Shown here in pieces: positions 21,930 to 33,992 of a stretch of DNA of 64,000 bases. Both the position numbers and the translations under genes were made by a program. Location: the NCBI GenBank assembly GCA_032622095.1, contig CP136064.1, forward strand, positions 183,378,209 to 183,442,208, in the 5' to 3' direction. The DNA is from Siphonodentalium dalli (lineage: Eukaryota; Mollusca; Scaphopoda; Gadilida; Siphonodentaliidae). The notes below the pieces were generated by a model that saw only the letters and a list, made by a program, of their open reading frames with translations, had not been told where the DNA came from and did no database searches. Each line of letters opens with the position of its first letter. Position 1 is the first letter of the stretch.

Positions 21930-22996
21930 TAGGGTTGCCACGACTGAGTTTTCATAATCGACTAATTGACCGCTATAGTCGACGGTTAGTCGATTAATCG
22001 TTTATATATGTGGCCTATATGGAACCCAGGAAAAGATGTGATCAAATCGAAATTACAATGACTACATTACATCCAGTCTGAACACAGTTATAAACTGTTA
22101 GTCAGCAGGCTTGTCATTCTGAGGTTCCCGCCTGTCACCGGCCACCTAAACTCAAATTTACGCGGCAGCTAAACGCCCTCCTCATCGCTATTCCCGCGGA
22201 CGAGAAATTTAAAACATATGTGTCCAGTCAATCAATGTTCCTGTGAACATGCATCGCGGTCATGGTGCCAAATGAATTCATGCGGAATTGTCGCATACTT
22301 ATTGAAAACGGACTATAGTTAGTTTTGCAGAAAATTCCATTATGTACCGATTGCGTCACCTGACATATTATAGCACTTAATTTTTATTTTGCGGGTTTCG
22401 GTGTGTGTGCGCGCGCTGCCTGTTGCTGTAGTTTTAGTTTTGTTATTCAAAGTGCGTGTAACGGGGTGGGGTATATACGTTACCAAGTTGGAGAATGTAA
22501 TGTATGTAGCACTAATAAGTGATGACACCAACTTGTTATTGATTAACTGTCTAGTAACACTGAACATTTAAGTCCCGCGAACTTTGTGACTTTGTCAATT
22601 ATTATCAATAATGGTCAACGTTTTACAGTATGAAATTTGAAAAAAAGAAATATAGATGCAGTCCCATGCACGTCGTCATTTTGGATATGATGATCGCTAA
22701 TTACAGATCCATAGGAAGATACGTTTACAGTTAAATATAATATATAATCAATGGCAAGCCTGTAACACGACATCAAAGGCACACCAAACTCTTTGAATAT
22801 GACCGGCAAACGTCAGCTGCGTTATCAAAGGAAGCTGTTAACTTTTACTTCCAGGCATGGTATTTGAGCATAGTACTGCTTAAATACACAACCATACCCC
22901 CCCCCCCCCCCCAGTTTTGGCGATTAGTCGACGAATCTAAATAACCGTCGACTACCACACCTGCCGAAGGTTAGTCGATTAATCGTGGCAAGCCTA
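21930..22996. mobile_element. hAT-like element with perfect 8-bp target duplication
   Basis: The ends TAGGGTTGCCACGA and TAGGCTTGCCACGATTAATC (reverse complement of the right end) are inverted. Subterminal 'agtcgacggttagtcgatta' and 'gtcgac...ggttagtcgatta' motifs occur on both sides. The flanking 8-mers CTATTATC at 21922-21929 and 22997-23004 are identical. 1,067 bp, no transposase frame; it contains a C16 tract. It split a type B TTAA element. Confidence 0.9.
22897..22912 (+). repeat. C16 homopolymer tract
   Basis: Sixteen C on the plus strand, inside the hAT-like element. Confidence 0.95.
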
Positions 22997-23004
22997 CTAT
23001 TATC

Positions 23005-24919
23005 TGAATAATTCCTAACGGAACTACTCGTTAATGAGTATTAAGTATAGTAAGTGTTAATAGATTCCACCTGCAAATCAGCTGAGAGAGTCAAATAATT
23101 TCAAACAAAAAACTGAAAGACAAGAGCGTAGACCTATGTTGGAAGGATCGTAAGGACTATACATGATAAGGAAAGCAACAATTATTTTGTATTTCAACTT
23201 TATTGGAGGAATATGGTAATGCTGCAACAAGAGAAATAAAAATTACACCATATTTGTGAAATTCTTAAGAATATCCCACATATAGTATACTATAAAATTT
23301 ATGATATTGTTAACACTATGATATATAAAGCATGCAATATACATATAATTAATAATATAAATCTAGAAATCTAAGTAAATACAAAATTAAAAGCTGCAAA
23401 CTAAACACGTTAGGTAGAAATAAATAACAGGATGTGCTTGTATGGACATTGTGAATCAAGGGGTGTTGAAAAATATATTTAAGTGCATTTATCTCAAGTG
23501 TTTTTCATGTGTGCCAAACAAACAAAGATTCCAGGGAAGTAATCCTATATGGTTACATATAATAATTCCATGCTGGTATACTTCTCTAGCAATCCACCAG
23601 GAAACTTCCAATATTCTATTACATATGTAGTCACTCAAATAAACATACTTTTTTCCATTTTAGCACGGCTATCATTCATGACAGAATAATAAAAATATGT
23701 GGAAAATCATGTTTTTCCGTTTTAGATTAAGACAGAATTATATATAGTGTTATGACATATGAATAGCTTAAATTTTTATTAACAAAATGCCAAATGAATT
23801 TTGTTTACAAGATAAATGTCATACAAGCACAAACATATAAAGCAAATCTGATGGAGTAATGAATCAGCTAATATTTAAACTCTAAATTCCCAAAATCGTC
23901 AGCTGTGTCATTGAAAATATCGCTGATGATAAGATCTAATTTAGAACGGAAAACAGAGACATCAAGGGGACTATTTATTCATTTTTATTTAAAACAGGGA
24001 TATATTTCAGGTTTAAATTTTCTATCTCAGTCATCAGTTTGTTGATATATCTGCATAGAAAAGGCCACACCTTTTTTTAGAACTCGGAATCTTAGGTTAT
24101 TGTGGGAGCCAGAATTCTAAGTTGCCATAGAAACTTAATTTGTAATTGGTAGGATAAAACATAGGGAAAAGTTCTCATACAGGCATAACTGACTTGTGAT
24201 TTCCAAAGAAAAACAGGACAAATTCCAGACACAAGTCTGAGACATGTGTTTCTGTCAAACAGACTTGATTGGCAAATAATATTACGATTGTGATCAGGAA
24301 CAAGTTTCAGAACTAATCTTGCCTGATCACGCCATGCCCCCCTTCTCCCGTCTAGATACTGAGGGTTGATATTTAAATAAAACAAAAATCCACAACCTCA
24401 TGTATCACAAAGATTATATTTCAATCGATTGGTACCAGCATATACCCCCAAATTTTATATTACCATGTTTACCACTCACAGCTGTGCCCTATTTTAGTTT
24501 CAGATGTTAACATGAATGATGTTAGTTGAAACAGCAAAGAGAAAAAACTCTATTAGAAATCAATCTCTTCAAAAAGCTGATGATAATCAACCAGATTAAC
24601 GTCTCTAGCATTCTGATGCAAATACCATTTTGGTAAAGGACAAGAACTTCACCCAATTGAGATTATAATTTATTTCCAAAAACAGTAATGTTTACCAGTA
24701 TGGATGACAGGGAAAATTCCTCTTATTAATTCAGAAAAAAATTCAAAAAAACCCTTAAATCTTTAAGTACCAAATATTTCGCTGAAAATAGTGGATAAGA
24801 AAAGACAGGTATGAATCAGATCATTCCTGTTAACGATACACTAAGTGTTTATTACACTTCATGAAAGTTTTTTTCTTCTGATGGTAAAGTATTGGTAGTA
24901 TCATTTATTTTCACAAAAC
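23005..24919. other. Low-repeat AT-rich intron stretch
   Basis: The first ~60 bp is the right end of a split type B element. The rest shows no repeat or gene. It holds a minus-strand AATAAAGTTG at 23199-23204, discussed separately. Confidence 0.4.
23199..23204 (-). terminator. Possible intronic polyadenylation signal (minus strand)
   Basis: The minus strand reads CCAATAAAGTTGAAATACAA at the edge of a 1.3-kb low-repeat block. If used, it would end an NLK transcript inside the last intron. Weak evidence on its own. Confidence 0.2.
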
Positions 24920-25158
24920 AAGTTTGCGCAAACCCTGTGCCAATGCATTCTCTTATATATGCGAGTCCCCCATAGAGTGCCTTACTGTGCCTAGCATATA
25001 TAAAAGAATACATTGGCATAAAATATTTACCTTGACCTTGTAAGCCAGTGCATTCTCTTGTATAAGCGAGGCTCCCTATGGGAGACTCGCATATATAAGA
25101 GAACGCACTGGCACATGGTATTTAATGCTGCACCAGCGCCGCTCCCATCATGAAAGCG
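24920..25158. mobile_element. TTAA hairpin MITE (type A), reversed two-hairpin copy
   Basis: Two hairpins of 'tgcattctcttatatatgcg'. The right end, reverse-complemented, reads CGCTTTCATGATGGGAGCGG next to TTAA (25159-25162). The left end (gcgcaaaccctgtgcc) lacks a clear TTAA. Confidence 0.8.
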
Positions 25159-25259
25159 TTAATGTGAAATCATTTAACTATTATTTTGTATATATGCACC
25201 ATCTTTATAATTCTACTTGGCAATTGGTTATTACATCACTAACCCCACCATTTCTAAAT

Positions 25260-25340
25260 CTAAAGCCTAAATGGATTCTCCCATCAGTTATAAAAGTATA
25301 TATTGGACATGCCGATTATTCATTTGGAGGGGTCGTTTAA
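25260..25340 (+). mobile_element. TTAA MITE (type B), left fragment
   Basis: 'ctaaatggattctcccatca', 'gttataaaagtatatattgg', 'gattattcatttggaggggt' match the left third of the family; the rest is missing. Confidence 0.65.
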
Positions 25341-25497
25341 CAATTTAAAATCGCAAAAAAGGCCATTTGTTATCAGTACATCCCCAAGTGAACTATTTGT
25401 CCCAAGTATTTGATAATCAAAGGGATGTTCAATGAATTATCAGATAGTCTTTTGTCTAATGAAACAAGACTTGTGTCTGAGAGAGGAATTTCAGTAC

Positions 25498-25862
25498 CAA
25501 GCCTGAGTTTAGTGTGCCTGTCCTTTATGGGATAGCGTCACTAAATTCACCCTCTGAGGACCTCATTCTGCATGGCCTCATCTGCTATGGGAGACATACT
25601 CAGATTGAAGTTCCCAAATGGTGAATATCGTAATGTACACCCATTGGGAACCTCGATTATGCAATGTGTCATCTGCCAATTTGGGGATATAGAGAAACTA
25701 AACTAAACAAGAAATAGAATCAATGTGACGAAGTTTCCATAGAAATTAGATAATAAAGAAACTTTGCAGAGAAGATGAGGCCTGCTCTGCGGGATAGCGT
25801 CACTTAATTCACCTTCTGGAGACCTCATTCTGCAAATGACAGGCACACTAAACTCAGGCTTG
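25498..25862. mobile_element. hAT-like CAAGCCTGAA MITE with perfect 8-bp target duplication
   Basis: The ends CAAGCCTGAGTTTAGTGTG and CACACTAAACTCAGGCTTG are exact inverted repeats over most of their length. TTCAGTAC flanks at 25490-25497 and 25863-25870 are identical. 365 bp; the left hairpin is partly lost. This copy best fixes the element's boundaries and class. Confidence 0.93.
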
Positions 25863-25888
25863 TTCAGTACTAGCATAAAAAATGACAT

Positions 25889-27515
25889 CAGGTACCGGCC
25901 AAGAGATTTAAAATTGGGAGAAAACTCTTCTCCGTTTGATTATTAGAGAGAGAAGTGGACTGGTACCAGGAAGAAATAACAATGCCTGCAGTTCAAGTTA
26001 CACCCCAAAATCACCCTTATTGATCCAATAAGAATTATACAACACAAGAGCCCATTATAACGAGAGGCCGATCACGATCGGCAGATGTTAACCCATCCCT
26101 TGGCGATAAAAATTTAATATGATCGGATAAATGAGAGTTTTGGTGTTGAATTATAGAGTATACTGTTATGTACTATTATAGACAAATGTACATAACACAA
26201 ATTATTGGAATTTATGGGTCACTGGCATTTATATAAGAGAATGCACTGGTACAGGATCTGTAATGCTAAACCGCCACAGCCAGCAAGTCCGTGGGTTAAA
26301 TGTGTAGGTGTGCCCTGGACATGGAATACTTGGGTTAAGAGAGTCCAATTTAAGTTTACAATAATAATGTGTCCTAGTATACAGATAAGCAACCTCACCA
26401 CTGACCCATTAATATCAATTATATAGCACAGCTGTCAAAAAATCACAGGAATTGTTTATGTTGAACACTGACCTCTATTAAACCAATAACAATTATAATG
26501 ATATCAGACCATCTGAAGATATAACTCTGCAGCACACAGATGTCCAAGTCTACTGTTAATATCATGTGATGTTTATTGTTGAATCTTTATTTTAAATTAG
26601 ATACCACAGGCTTCTTTATTAGATTATTTGCACATTGGCATAAGAAAAATCAGAAAATAATATAGCTTTATCTGAAAGTTTATCAATAGCTACTAGTAAG
26701 TAGTCCAAATGCAATTGGTGAATTGGATTTAATGTTGCTCCAAACAGATTTACCAGTACATAACACAAGATTTTGGACCGATTTAATCAAATTTGGTGTG
26801 GTGATTCGGGGTACCCTTGGCAGAGTTATAATGGTTATAATTGTTTTTAATTATTTAAAAAAATTAAAGGGACACATTGGAAATCTTTTTATCAACTTGT
26901 ATCATAATCATCAATATCTAAATGAAAACAAATGACAATGTCAATGACATTTTTTTTATTATTATTATAAAAGTTAAAAAAAAAAAAAAAAATTTAAATA
27001 GATTTTTTTCTTCAATTTATTTTTCGAAAAAGGGTCATAACTCCTTTAAAATAAATGTTTGAGTTATGGCAGAATGTGTGAATTTTAAGTAGAAAAAGGG
27101 CCATAACTCTGTAACAAAAACTCGGATCAAACCCAAATTCGAACTCGATCTGTATTTTGGGTTGATATACCCATATACAAAATTTGCTTCTGATTGGATA
27201 GAAAATGTTTGAGTTATCGCATTACACGTGAAGTGTCTACGGACGGACAGACGGACAGACGGACGGACGGACGAACGACGAGTGGTCAATCCGGACAACG
27301 ACACTATGTTTACCATACATGGTATGGGTAAACATAAAAACAGTATATTGAGTAAGAACACCATTATAATCAGCCGATATCCTTTAAATATGATGTTTGG
27401 GTCGTATGCATACTGGTATATGAGAGAGGTCACTTCTCCCTGGGACAAAAATAGGGAGAAGTGGGAAATTTCAGGGGGAAAATGTCTCCCAAGTCGCTCT
27501 CTAGGCTGGTCCCTG
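25889..27515. mobile_element. hAT-like MITE, CAGGCACC family, split by an insertion
   Basis: The ends CAGGTACCGGCCAAGAG and CAGGGACCAGCCTAGAG (reverse complement of the right end) are inverted. Flanks AATGACAT (25881-25888) and AGTGAAAT (27516-27523) match 6 of 8. Left part to ~26060 and right part from ~27335 align to 18707-19039; the middle is foreign. Confidence 0.8.
26061..27334. mobile_element. 1.27-kb insertion inside the hAT-like MITE
   Basis: Defined by comparison with the uninterrupted copy at 18707-19039: the break falls between 'gagcccattataa' and 'cataaaaacagtatattgag'. It starts near 'cgatcacgatcggcag', contains a type A hairpin fragment at 26225-26260, and ends in 'ggacggacagacggacagac...' (27240-27272) and 'ccatacatggtatgg'. 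No protein-coding remnant was recognised. Confidence 0.6.
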
Positions 27516-27715
27516 AGTGAAATTCACAGCGAAATAAAAAGAGACGTTAGTCTGAAAGAGACAACCATTACCTTTTAAGAGAAACTTGTTGAGAAATTTG
27601 AAGAAAAAAAAACTATCAACTCCAGTGAAATATTGATCAGCTATGTGGGATCTAAGATGTGTATGAAAGTGTCAGGCGATGGAAAGTGATAACATGTAAC
27701 AGCTGGTTTGATGTA

Positions 27716-27926
27716 CAGTAATGCCCTAAATAATCGACTCCTTAACCACAGCAGAATTATGGGTAATTTTTCAGGATTAAGTCGGAAATATGGCTTGTTG
27801 GCATTCATCGGAAAGCTCTCAGTGAGCTTTCCGATGAATGGCAACAGGCCATATTTCTGACTAAATCCTGAAAAATTACCCATAATTCTGCAATGGTTAA
27901 GGAGTCGATTATTTAGGGCATTACTG
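27716..27926. mobile_element. TA palindromic MITE, full copy
   Basis: CAGTAATGCCC to TTACTG, flanked by TA on both sides. Arms complete with a few substitutions. Confidence 0.95.
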
Positions 27927-28219
27927 TAAGATGTGATGATTAAAACGGAAACGCCAGAGTTGACTGAATGAGAAGCTAGAAGCACAGCAATGGTACCTAC
28001 ACAATTTGTTCAACGTGAGATCATAAGGCCCCTAATCTCAAGGGTATATAGTACCCGGATAATAGCCGTCTCTCGTCTTGTTTTGCCCATTTCGGATGTA
28101 TCTGAATTATAATAAAATCATGGTTAACAAGAGATTCTCACACTAGTCTTCATGTGCTATCACTCACAAACAACATCGGTCAGGCTACTGCATGCTACAA
28201 CAGAAATATTAGCAAGATA

Positions 28220-28471
28220 CAGTAATGCCCTAAGTAATAGACTCCTTAACCACAGCAGAATTATGGGTAATTTTTCAGGATTTAGTTGGAAATATGGCTT
28301 GTTGCCATTCATCGGAAAGCTCTCAGTGAGAGCTTTCCGATGAATGGCAACAAGCCATATTTCAGTGAGAGCTTTCCGATGAATGGCAACAAGCCATAAT
28401 TCCGACTAAATCCTCAAAAATTACTCATAATTCTGCTGTGGTTAAGGAGTCAATTATTTAGGGCATTACTG
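28220..28471. mobile_element. TA palindromic MITE with internal arm duplication
   Basis: Ends complete and flanked by TA. The segment 'cagtgagagctttccgatga' plus 'atggcaacaagccat' occurs twice in tandem in the right half (about 28324-28362 and 28363-28399), lengthening the copy to 252 bp. Confidence 0.95.
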
Positions 28472-29105
28472 TACCAATCTGAGTTCTGCTCAGCCATTAT
28501 ACCATTTGTTGATATTCATATGGGACTATATATGAAGTCCGACTTTGCCGTTTTAAAAGTCGTTGTCACATTTTGCACAACAGAGCTCTAAAGTAGGGTT
28601 GTCATAATAATTATAAAGCTAACTAATTATCAAAAAAGGGGGCTAACTCCATTAACAAAAGTCGGCTGACCTCATAATCGCAGGTGCACAGGTTCCCATG
28701 GTACTAAATTTCTGTGTTTATTTTTTTTAAATCGACTGAAAACTGTGGGAATACTAGTTAGGAACAAAGTTGCGTCCACATACGGATGGACAGATATGCC
28801 GATTCCTTTATACCACCCCTATAACTTCATTATAATCCATTATTTGCCACTACATTTACCACGCATATCTACAGCTCTGGGGAATTATGAAAAAGCATTG
28901 AACAGAACAAACTCTTGATAACACCATATTATCAACAACAGGCTTATTGGCTGCTCAGAACCACCAGAGTACATGTAGCAAAAAATAAATCCGGATTGTT
29001 TTGGTGTTGCATAATGACAACTGACCCATCTTGATAAAGATGTATACCTTAATTTATCTAAGTAAATAGTGTGGTATTATAGATCTGGTGTAAAGTTTCA
29101 TCATA
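28472..29105. other. Intron sequence, unassigned
   Basis: 28590-28810 has words like 'ggttgtcataataattataa' and 'acatacggatggacagatatg' that look like an old repeat end. Otherwise nothing recognised. Confidence 0.35.
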
Positions 29106-29109
29106 TTAA

Positions 29110-29376
29110 CCCTGTCTATACTAAATGGATTCTCCCACACAGTTCTAAAAGCATACATTGGAATGGTCTATTATTCATTATTCATCTGGACAGGGTTTTC
29201 AGGAAAAATAAGCAGACAACAAATAATACAAGAACATAAGGAGACCTGTTTATTGGAGGAAATTGTTCAGATAATAAGTTCAACAATAAGGTCGCTTGTT
29301 GAACTTATTATCTGAACATTTCCTAAGGGATAACTAGTTTTAACTACACATCAATGAGTATTTAGTAAAGACACTG
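29110..29376 (+). mobile_element. TTAA MITE (type B), full copy
   Basis: TTAA at 29106-29109 and 29377-29380. The left end is CCTGTCTATACTAAATGG; the right end is GAGTATTTAGTAAAGACACTG. Internal inverted pair 'ataataagttcaacaa' / 'ttgttgaacttattat'. 267 bp. Confidence 0.85.
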
Positions 29377-29696
29377 TTAAAGTGGTTGTTCTGGTTTGTA
29401 AGCCAGAAATGGCTCAATATGTATAAACTGCATCATCACACACTTGGCACAAAATTCTTGAATCAAAAGACTATATATGAAGTCCCAATTATGACCACAT
29501 GAGTAAGTTGAGCAACACACTTTACAAGTCACACATACGTGTAACTGAATCGAGCTACTGTCAAAATTTAAATTTATAGATGTTAATATCACAAGACTAT
29601 ACAGGACAATCACAGGACAGCTTACAGACAATACATAATCACTTCTAATGAAATTAATTTTGACATAAGCAATTGTCTATTCAACATATCCACCGA

Positions 29697-29908
29697 CAGT
29701 AATGCCCTAAGTAATCGACTCCTTAACCGCAGCAGAATTATGGGTAACTGTTCAGGATTTAGTCGAAATATGGCTTGTTGCCATTCATCGGAAAGCTCTC
29801 CCCGAGAGCTTTCCAATGAATGCCAACAAGCCATATTTCCGACTAAATCCTGAAAAGTTACCCATAATTATGCGGTGGTTAAGGAGTCGATTACTTTGGG
29901 CATTACTG
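29697..29908. mobile_element. TA palindromic MITE, full copy
   Basis: CAGTAATGCCC to GGGCATTACTG; the left flank is GA, the right TA. The centre is 'gaaagctctccccgagagcttt'. Confidence 0.95.
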
Positions 29909-30020
29909 TATGTTCAGCTGCATAAACCCAATGATAAACAGATTGTCACATCCAGTTATAACAGTATAAATTTGAACGGTCCATTATGCATTTGGATTGT
30001 AATTTAATGATATAAGATAC

Positions 30021-30469
30021 CAAGCCTGCAAATGGTGTCTGACATTAACAGAATTAGGTCCCCAGAGAGTGAACTTAGTGAAGCTATCCCGCACGGTGGG
30101 CTAGCATCACAAAATTCACCCTCTGGGAACCTCATTCTGCTTGGGCCTCAACCACTACAGGAGACCTACATGTAGGATCAGATTGAAATTCCCCAGTTGA
30201 AATCGGTGATGTTCACCCATTAGTCGCCTTGATTGTGCAATTTATCTTCTGCAAATTAGATGATATAGAAACTGAACTGAATGGAAAAAGTAACTAAAAC
30301 AATGTCAATTTGAGACTCTATAGATACTTCCCAGAAGTTGAGGCCTAAGCAGAATGAGGTTCCCAGACGGTGAATTTGGTGATGCTAGCCCAATGTGTAG
30401 GAAAAATCACTAAATTCACCCTACGGAAACCTCATTCTGTAAATGGCAGACACAATATTTTCAGGATTG
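30021..30469. mobile_element. hAT-like CAAGCCTGAA MITE, full-length copy
   Basis: Starts CAAGCCTGC; the right end is TTTTCAGGATTG. Two hairpin modules separated by the shared interior (ggagacctacatgtaggatc ... cttcccagaagttgaggcct). Flanks TAAGATAC / ATGGATAC match at 5 of 8. Confidence 0.88.
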
Positions 30470-30636
30470 ATGGATACCATGAAACAAGAGTGGAAACTGG
30501 TTAACGTTATTGTATAAATTTCTCGTGATACGATAATACAAGAACCAAAGGTTCCAGTTGTACCTCGCGGCATGACAAACTCGTGCAATAACCTTTAATT
30601 ATGGTGAAGTTAGTTATGATCATCTGGCTTTATTAA

Positions 30637-30890
30637 CCCCTTCTTAAATAAAAGGATTCCCCCACATAGTAAGAAAGTATACATTGGTATGGTCTATTAA
30701 TACACAAAGTGGGATGTTCAGGAAATATATTAAGCAGACGACAGATAATACAAGTGCAGTAGGATTAATATTCATTAGAGGGAAATGTTTAGATAATAAG
30801 TTCAACATGGCTTATGTGTGTTCGTTGAACTTTTTACCTGAACATTTTCAAAGGAAACTACTCGTCAATGAGTAATTAGTCAAGAAAGGG
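30637..30890 (+). mobile_element. TTAA MITE (type B)
   Basis: TTAA at 30633-30636; ends CCCCTTCTTAAATAAAAGG and AGTCAAGAAAGGG (then TAAA). Family interior with 'gataataagttcaacatgg'. Confidence 0.8.
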
Positions 30891-31141
30891 TAAATGTGCG
30901 TCATTCCATCATATTCACACATTCTACTCGCCCTCTAATAGGGCTATAGTGTCATGGTTTATCTATATACATGAGGATATGTTCAAGGCAACAGTATTTT
31001 GTATGAGGCCGACATCTAAATATAAATTTTATATGCTGTAACAGTTAGAATCATTCACACATGAGTCACTTGCCCTGATCACGCCTAAACAGACATGGTA
31101 CATCATGCATGCGAAGTCAAAAGTGTTAATATGAACCTTAA

Positions 31142-31476
31142 CCCTTTGGCGAGTAGAACGTCATACATGTCGCTGTACAGTTTGCAAGTGGAACGACATA
31201 TATGTTTTTTCAGGAAGTGTCATATTTATGTAGACATAACTTCAATTAATCATCTGATTTATAAATGAATTGTATAGGAGATATTTTGATTAATATAATG
31301 TCCCAATGTATAAGAGCAATAGATTATGATAGTATATGTAAACAGAAAATACACATAAATTAAAACAAATTATTGGACCCTTTTGACCCGAACTTGTTAA
31401 TAATTACTGCTATGACGTGAATGTTAAATTCATGCATGACATCATGTAAATGACATTATAAATACTCTCCAAAGGG
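31142..31476. mobile_element. TTAA element (type D), 335 bp
   Basis: TTAA at 31138-31141 and 31477-31480. Inverted ends CCCTTTGGCGAGTA and CCCTTTGGAGAGTA (reverse complement of the right end) differ at one position. The interior is unlike types A-C and non-coding. Confidence 0.85.
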
Positions 31477-31695
31477 TTAATAACTTTTGTCAATTTGGTA
31501 AATATTCCATTTGAAATTGTTCGTTGTTTGTCGTACTTCTGACCATGGTTAGAAACTTCTATGCAAGTCTACTCAGACATAGTAAATATTTGTTGGTGTG
31601 TTATCACTTTGATATTTGGAGTAGCTTCCCATGGATCACAAGTGTAAAGAAAATCAAGAATTGAATAGAGTTGTTCCTCCTTAGCACGTTATGCC

Positions 31696-32847
31696 CAGGG
31701 CTGGCGATCTAGAAAATCCAGGAGGGCTATTAATAGCCCTCCTAGATATGCCTAGGAGGGCTATAGCCCTCCTCAACTTTTAAAGTTATGATTTATTTTA
31801 TCTGAGTTACTAATGCCGTTAGTTTGTCTATTTTTGATGTTGTATAACTCCATATAAATAAAAAAAATTTATGTGGAAACAAAGTGTCCACAGAGTTGTG
31901 AATGTCAAAATCCCCCACAGTAATTATGGTATGGTGAATATTTAACTATGTTTTATATGTTATGATAATTTATATGAACAAGAAACAAAATGTAAGAGTG
32001 TTTGTACTCAACAATTTGTCAGTCGGTGTCCAACCCATGCAACGGAATTGGGTGAGTTTGTCCACGTTAAAAGCATTCTCCATGAAAGTGTAATTTTACA
32101 TAAAATACACAATCAAGAACAATATTAAATCCAGTATATTTGCACTTGAATATTGACTGCTTTTTCTCTCAATGTAATCCATATTCCATTGCCGATCGCA
32201 GACTGCTGCTTGCAGCAGTCAAGTCGCTATCTATAGATTTACTGGGTGTTTGCAATTGGGGACATAGAAAATAGTTTCTGAACTTTAATAATTGAATAAC
32301 AGTGTAAACTAGAATACGTGGATATATTTAGCTAATTATATTAAAATATTGTCAATCGAAGCGATAAAAGACGGCTGCAAGCTAAATACAATTTTCACTG
32401 ATAGGAACCGGAAACGGAACGAAAGGTTGAACTTAATTGGGACAGTGACATTTGGTTCTCACTATCCACAAACATGTGTTCATTTTATCCAGTGAAATAT
32501 ATAATATTGTAAGCTCAATCTTATGAAGAGAAATAATTTATTTTGGTCATAAAATGTGTGAGAATCGATCAAAAGAACAGATTTACGAAACAGTTCGTTC
32601 CGGAATTTACTGATTCCGCTATAATTCCCATTTGACATTACCGTCAGGTCACGCATGCGCACAGTCCCCACACTGTACAATATAATTACGATTTCGATGC
32701 AGTATTTTACTCATTAAACACAATAAAATGACTAAATAATAAATGTCCTATCGTAGACGAGGCGGGCTATAAAAAGTCCGCCTTGGAAAATTCTAGGTGG
32801 GCTGTAGGCGGGCAGCCCGCCAGCCCGCCTTGAGATTTCCAGGCCTG
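31696..32847. mobile_element. Probable hAT-like element, ~1.15 kb
   Basis: The ends CAGGGCTGGCGATCTAGA and CAGGCCTGGAAATCTCAAGG (reverse complement of the right end) are related inverted repeats. Each is followed by a palindromic block (ggagggctattaatagccct on the left; ggcgggcagcccgcc on the right). No clean 8-bp duplication, so the edges are uncertain. No transposase frame. Confidence 0.55.
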
Positions 32848-32875
32848 AATGCCATGTATGAAGTTGCATTCAATA

Positions 32876-33290
32876 ATCCACTCAATTTAGATCATGCCAT
32901 GAGTCTCTACTGTGGCCACGTAGAGATCATATTCCACCTGTTCAACATGGGAACTTTTTGATGGTCCCAGTTTGAGATTGCATGATTTTTGTGACTTTTG
33001 TGAGTCGATACCACAATAAACATTGATTTATTTACCATGACTGTAAGCAATGCAAATCAAAATTAGCTTTAAAAAGTCACCTACCTCAATCTACTGTCAA
33101 ATACATTATCAAGGACAGGTATTAGCTAATAAATATATATATATATTAATACCTGCTCTGTTTTTTTTTTAATGTTATAAATTTCCCTGTCAGAACATCA
33201 AAAAGTTCTCAGATTTTGAACTGGTGGAGTATGATCTCTACAGGCGAAGCTAAAGTACAGATTCATGACATGGTTTAGACTCATTTGAGT
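32876..33290. mobile_element. Foldback element, 'catattccaccag' family, copy 2
   Basis: Left 'gagatcatattccacctg' and 'ggaactttttgatgg' invert with right 'aaaaagttctcag' and 'ggtggagtatgatctctac'. It includes an (AT)n tract at about 33138-33157. Confidence 0.7.
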
Positions 33291-33324
33291 TCCTAGTGCA
33301 CTTAACATAGCTTATGGTATTTTG

Positions 33325-33420
33325 AGTGCAAGCCTGATTATAGTGTGTCTGATAATTGCAGAATGAGGTCACCAGAGGGTCAATTTAGTGACGTTATCCC
33401 ACACAGCAGGCTAGCATATT
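33325..33420. mobile_element. hAT-like CAAGCCTGAA MITE, left fragment
   Basis: 'caagcctgattatagtgtgt', 'ctgataattgcagaatgagg', 'gtgacgttatcccacacagc', then broken. Target duplication cannot be judged. Confidence 0.8.
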
Positions 33421-33990
33421 GCTCAAAGCTTAAGAAATTCCGTAATGGTGGACAAATATGGGGAGAATTTACCATCAATAAGATATTTTTTAATCTGAGC
33501 ACAGTTATGCACCACATTTCTGGGTTCAAATTTTTATGATTTATATACGCAGCAAAACAATTTTCAAAGTTCATGCAGTACCTAGTGGTATTTTTAGTTC
33601 CCTGTAATTTCAAATGTCAGTCAAATGGACATAATGAAAATATAAATAACGAATTCCACAACAAGAACAAGTGCCCTGTTAGATGGATACAGTAGTTACA
33701 TAAGTGACAGGTTCCCTGGTAGAATTTGTCAATAAGCTGACAAAATGTGCAACAACTTCCATGTGTCAATCAATTTTGCTTCCGTAGATTAAGTAAACTT
33801 GTTCCTCAAAGTTCAAGACAAAAGAAGGACCGATGTTTACCTGTGCTATTTACCGTTGCTAAATTTACAGCTTACATGCCAAAACTTTGCATCACAAACA
33901 AAACACAACAGAGATTTTTTATGACAATTCAAGGCTCAATTTAACTAGATTAGCCTAGCAATTTTAAATGAAATAAAAGGTCGGCCGACC
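33421..33990. other. Intron sequence, unassigned
   Basis: No gene or repeat recognised. Confidence 0.35.
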
Positions 33991-33992
33991 AC

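Noticed and set aside
27035-27578. Frames of 116-137 residues with RTDRRTDGRTDERR or RRSSVRPSVRLSVRR
   Set aside because: They are translations of the GGACGGACAGACGG tract, a repeat tail.
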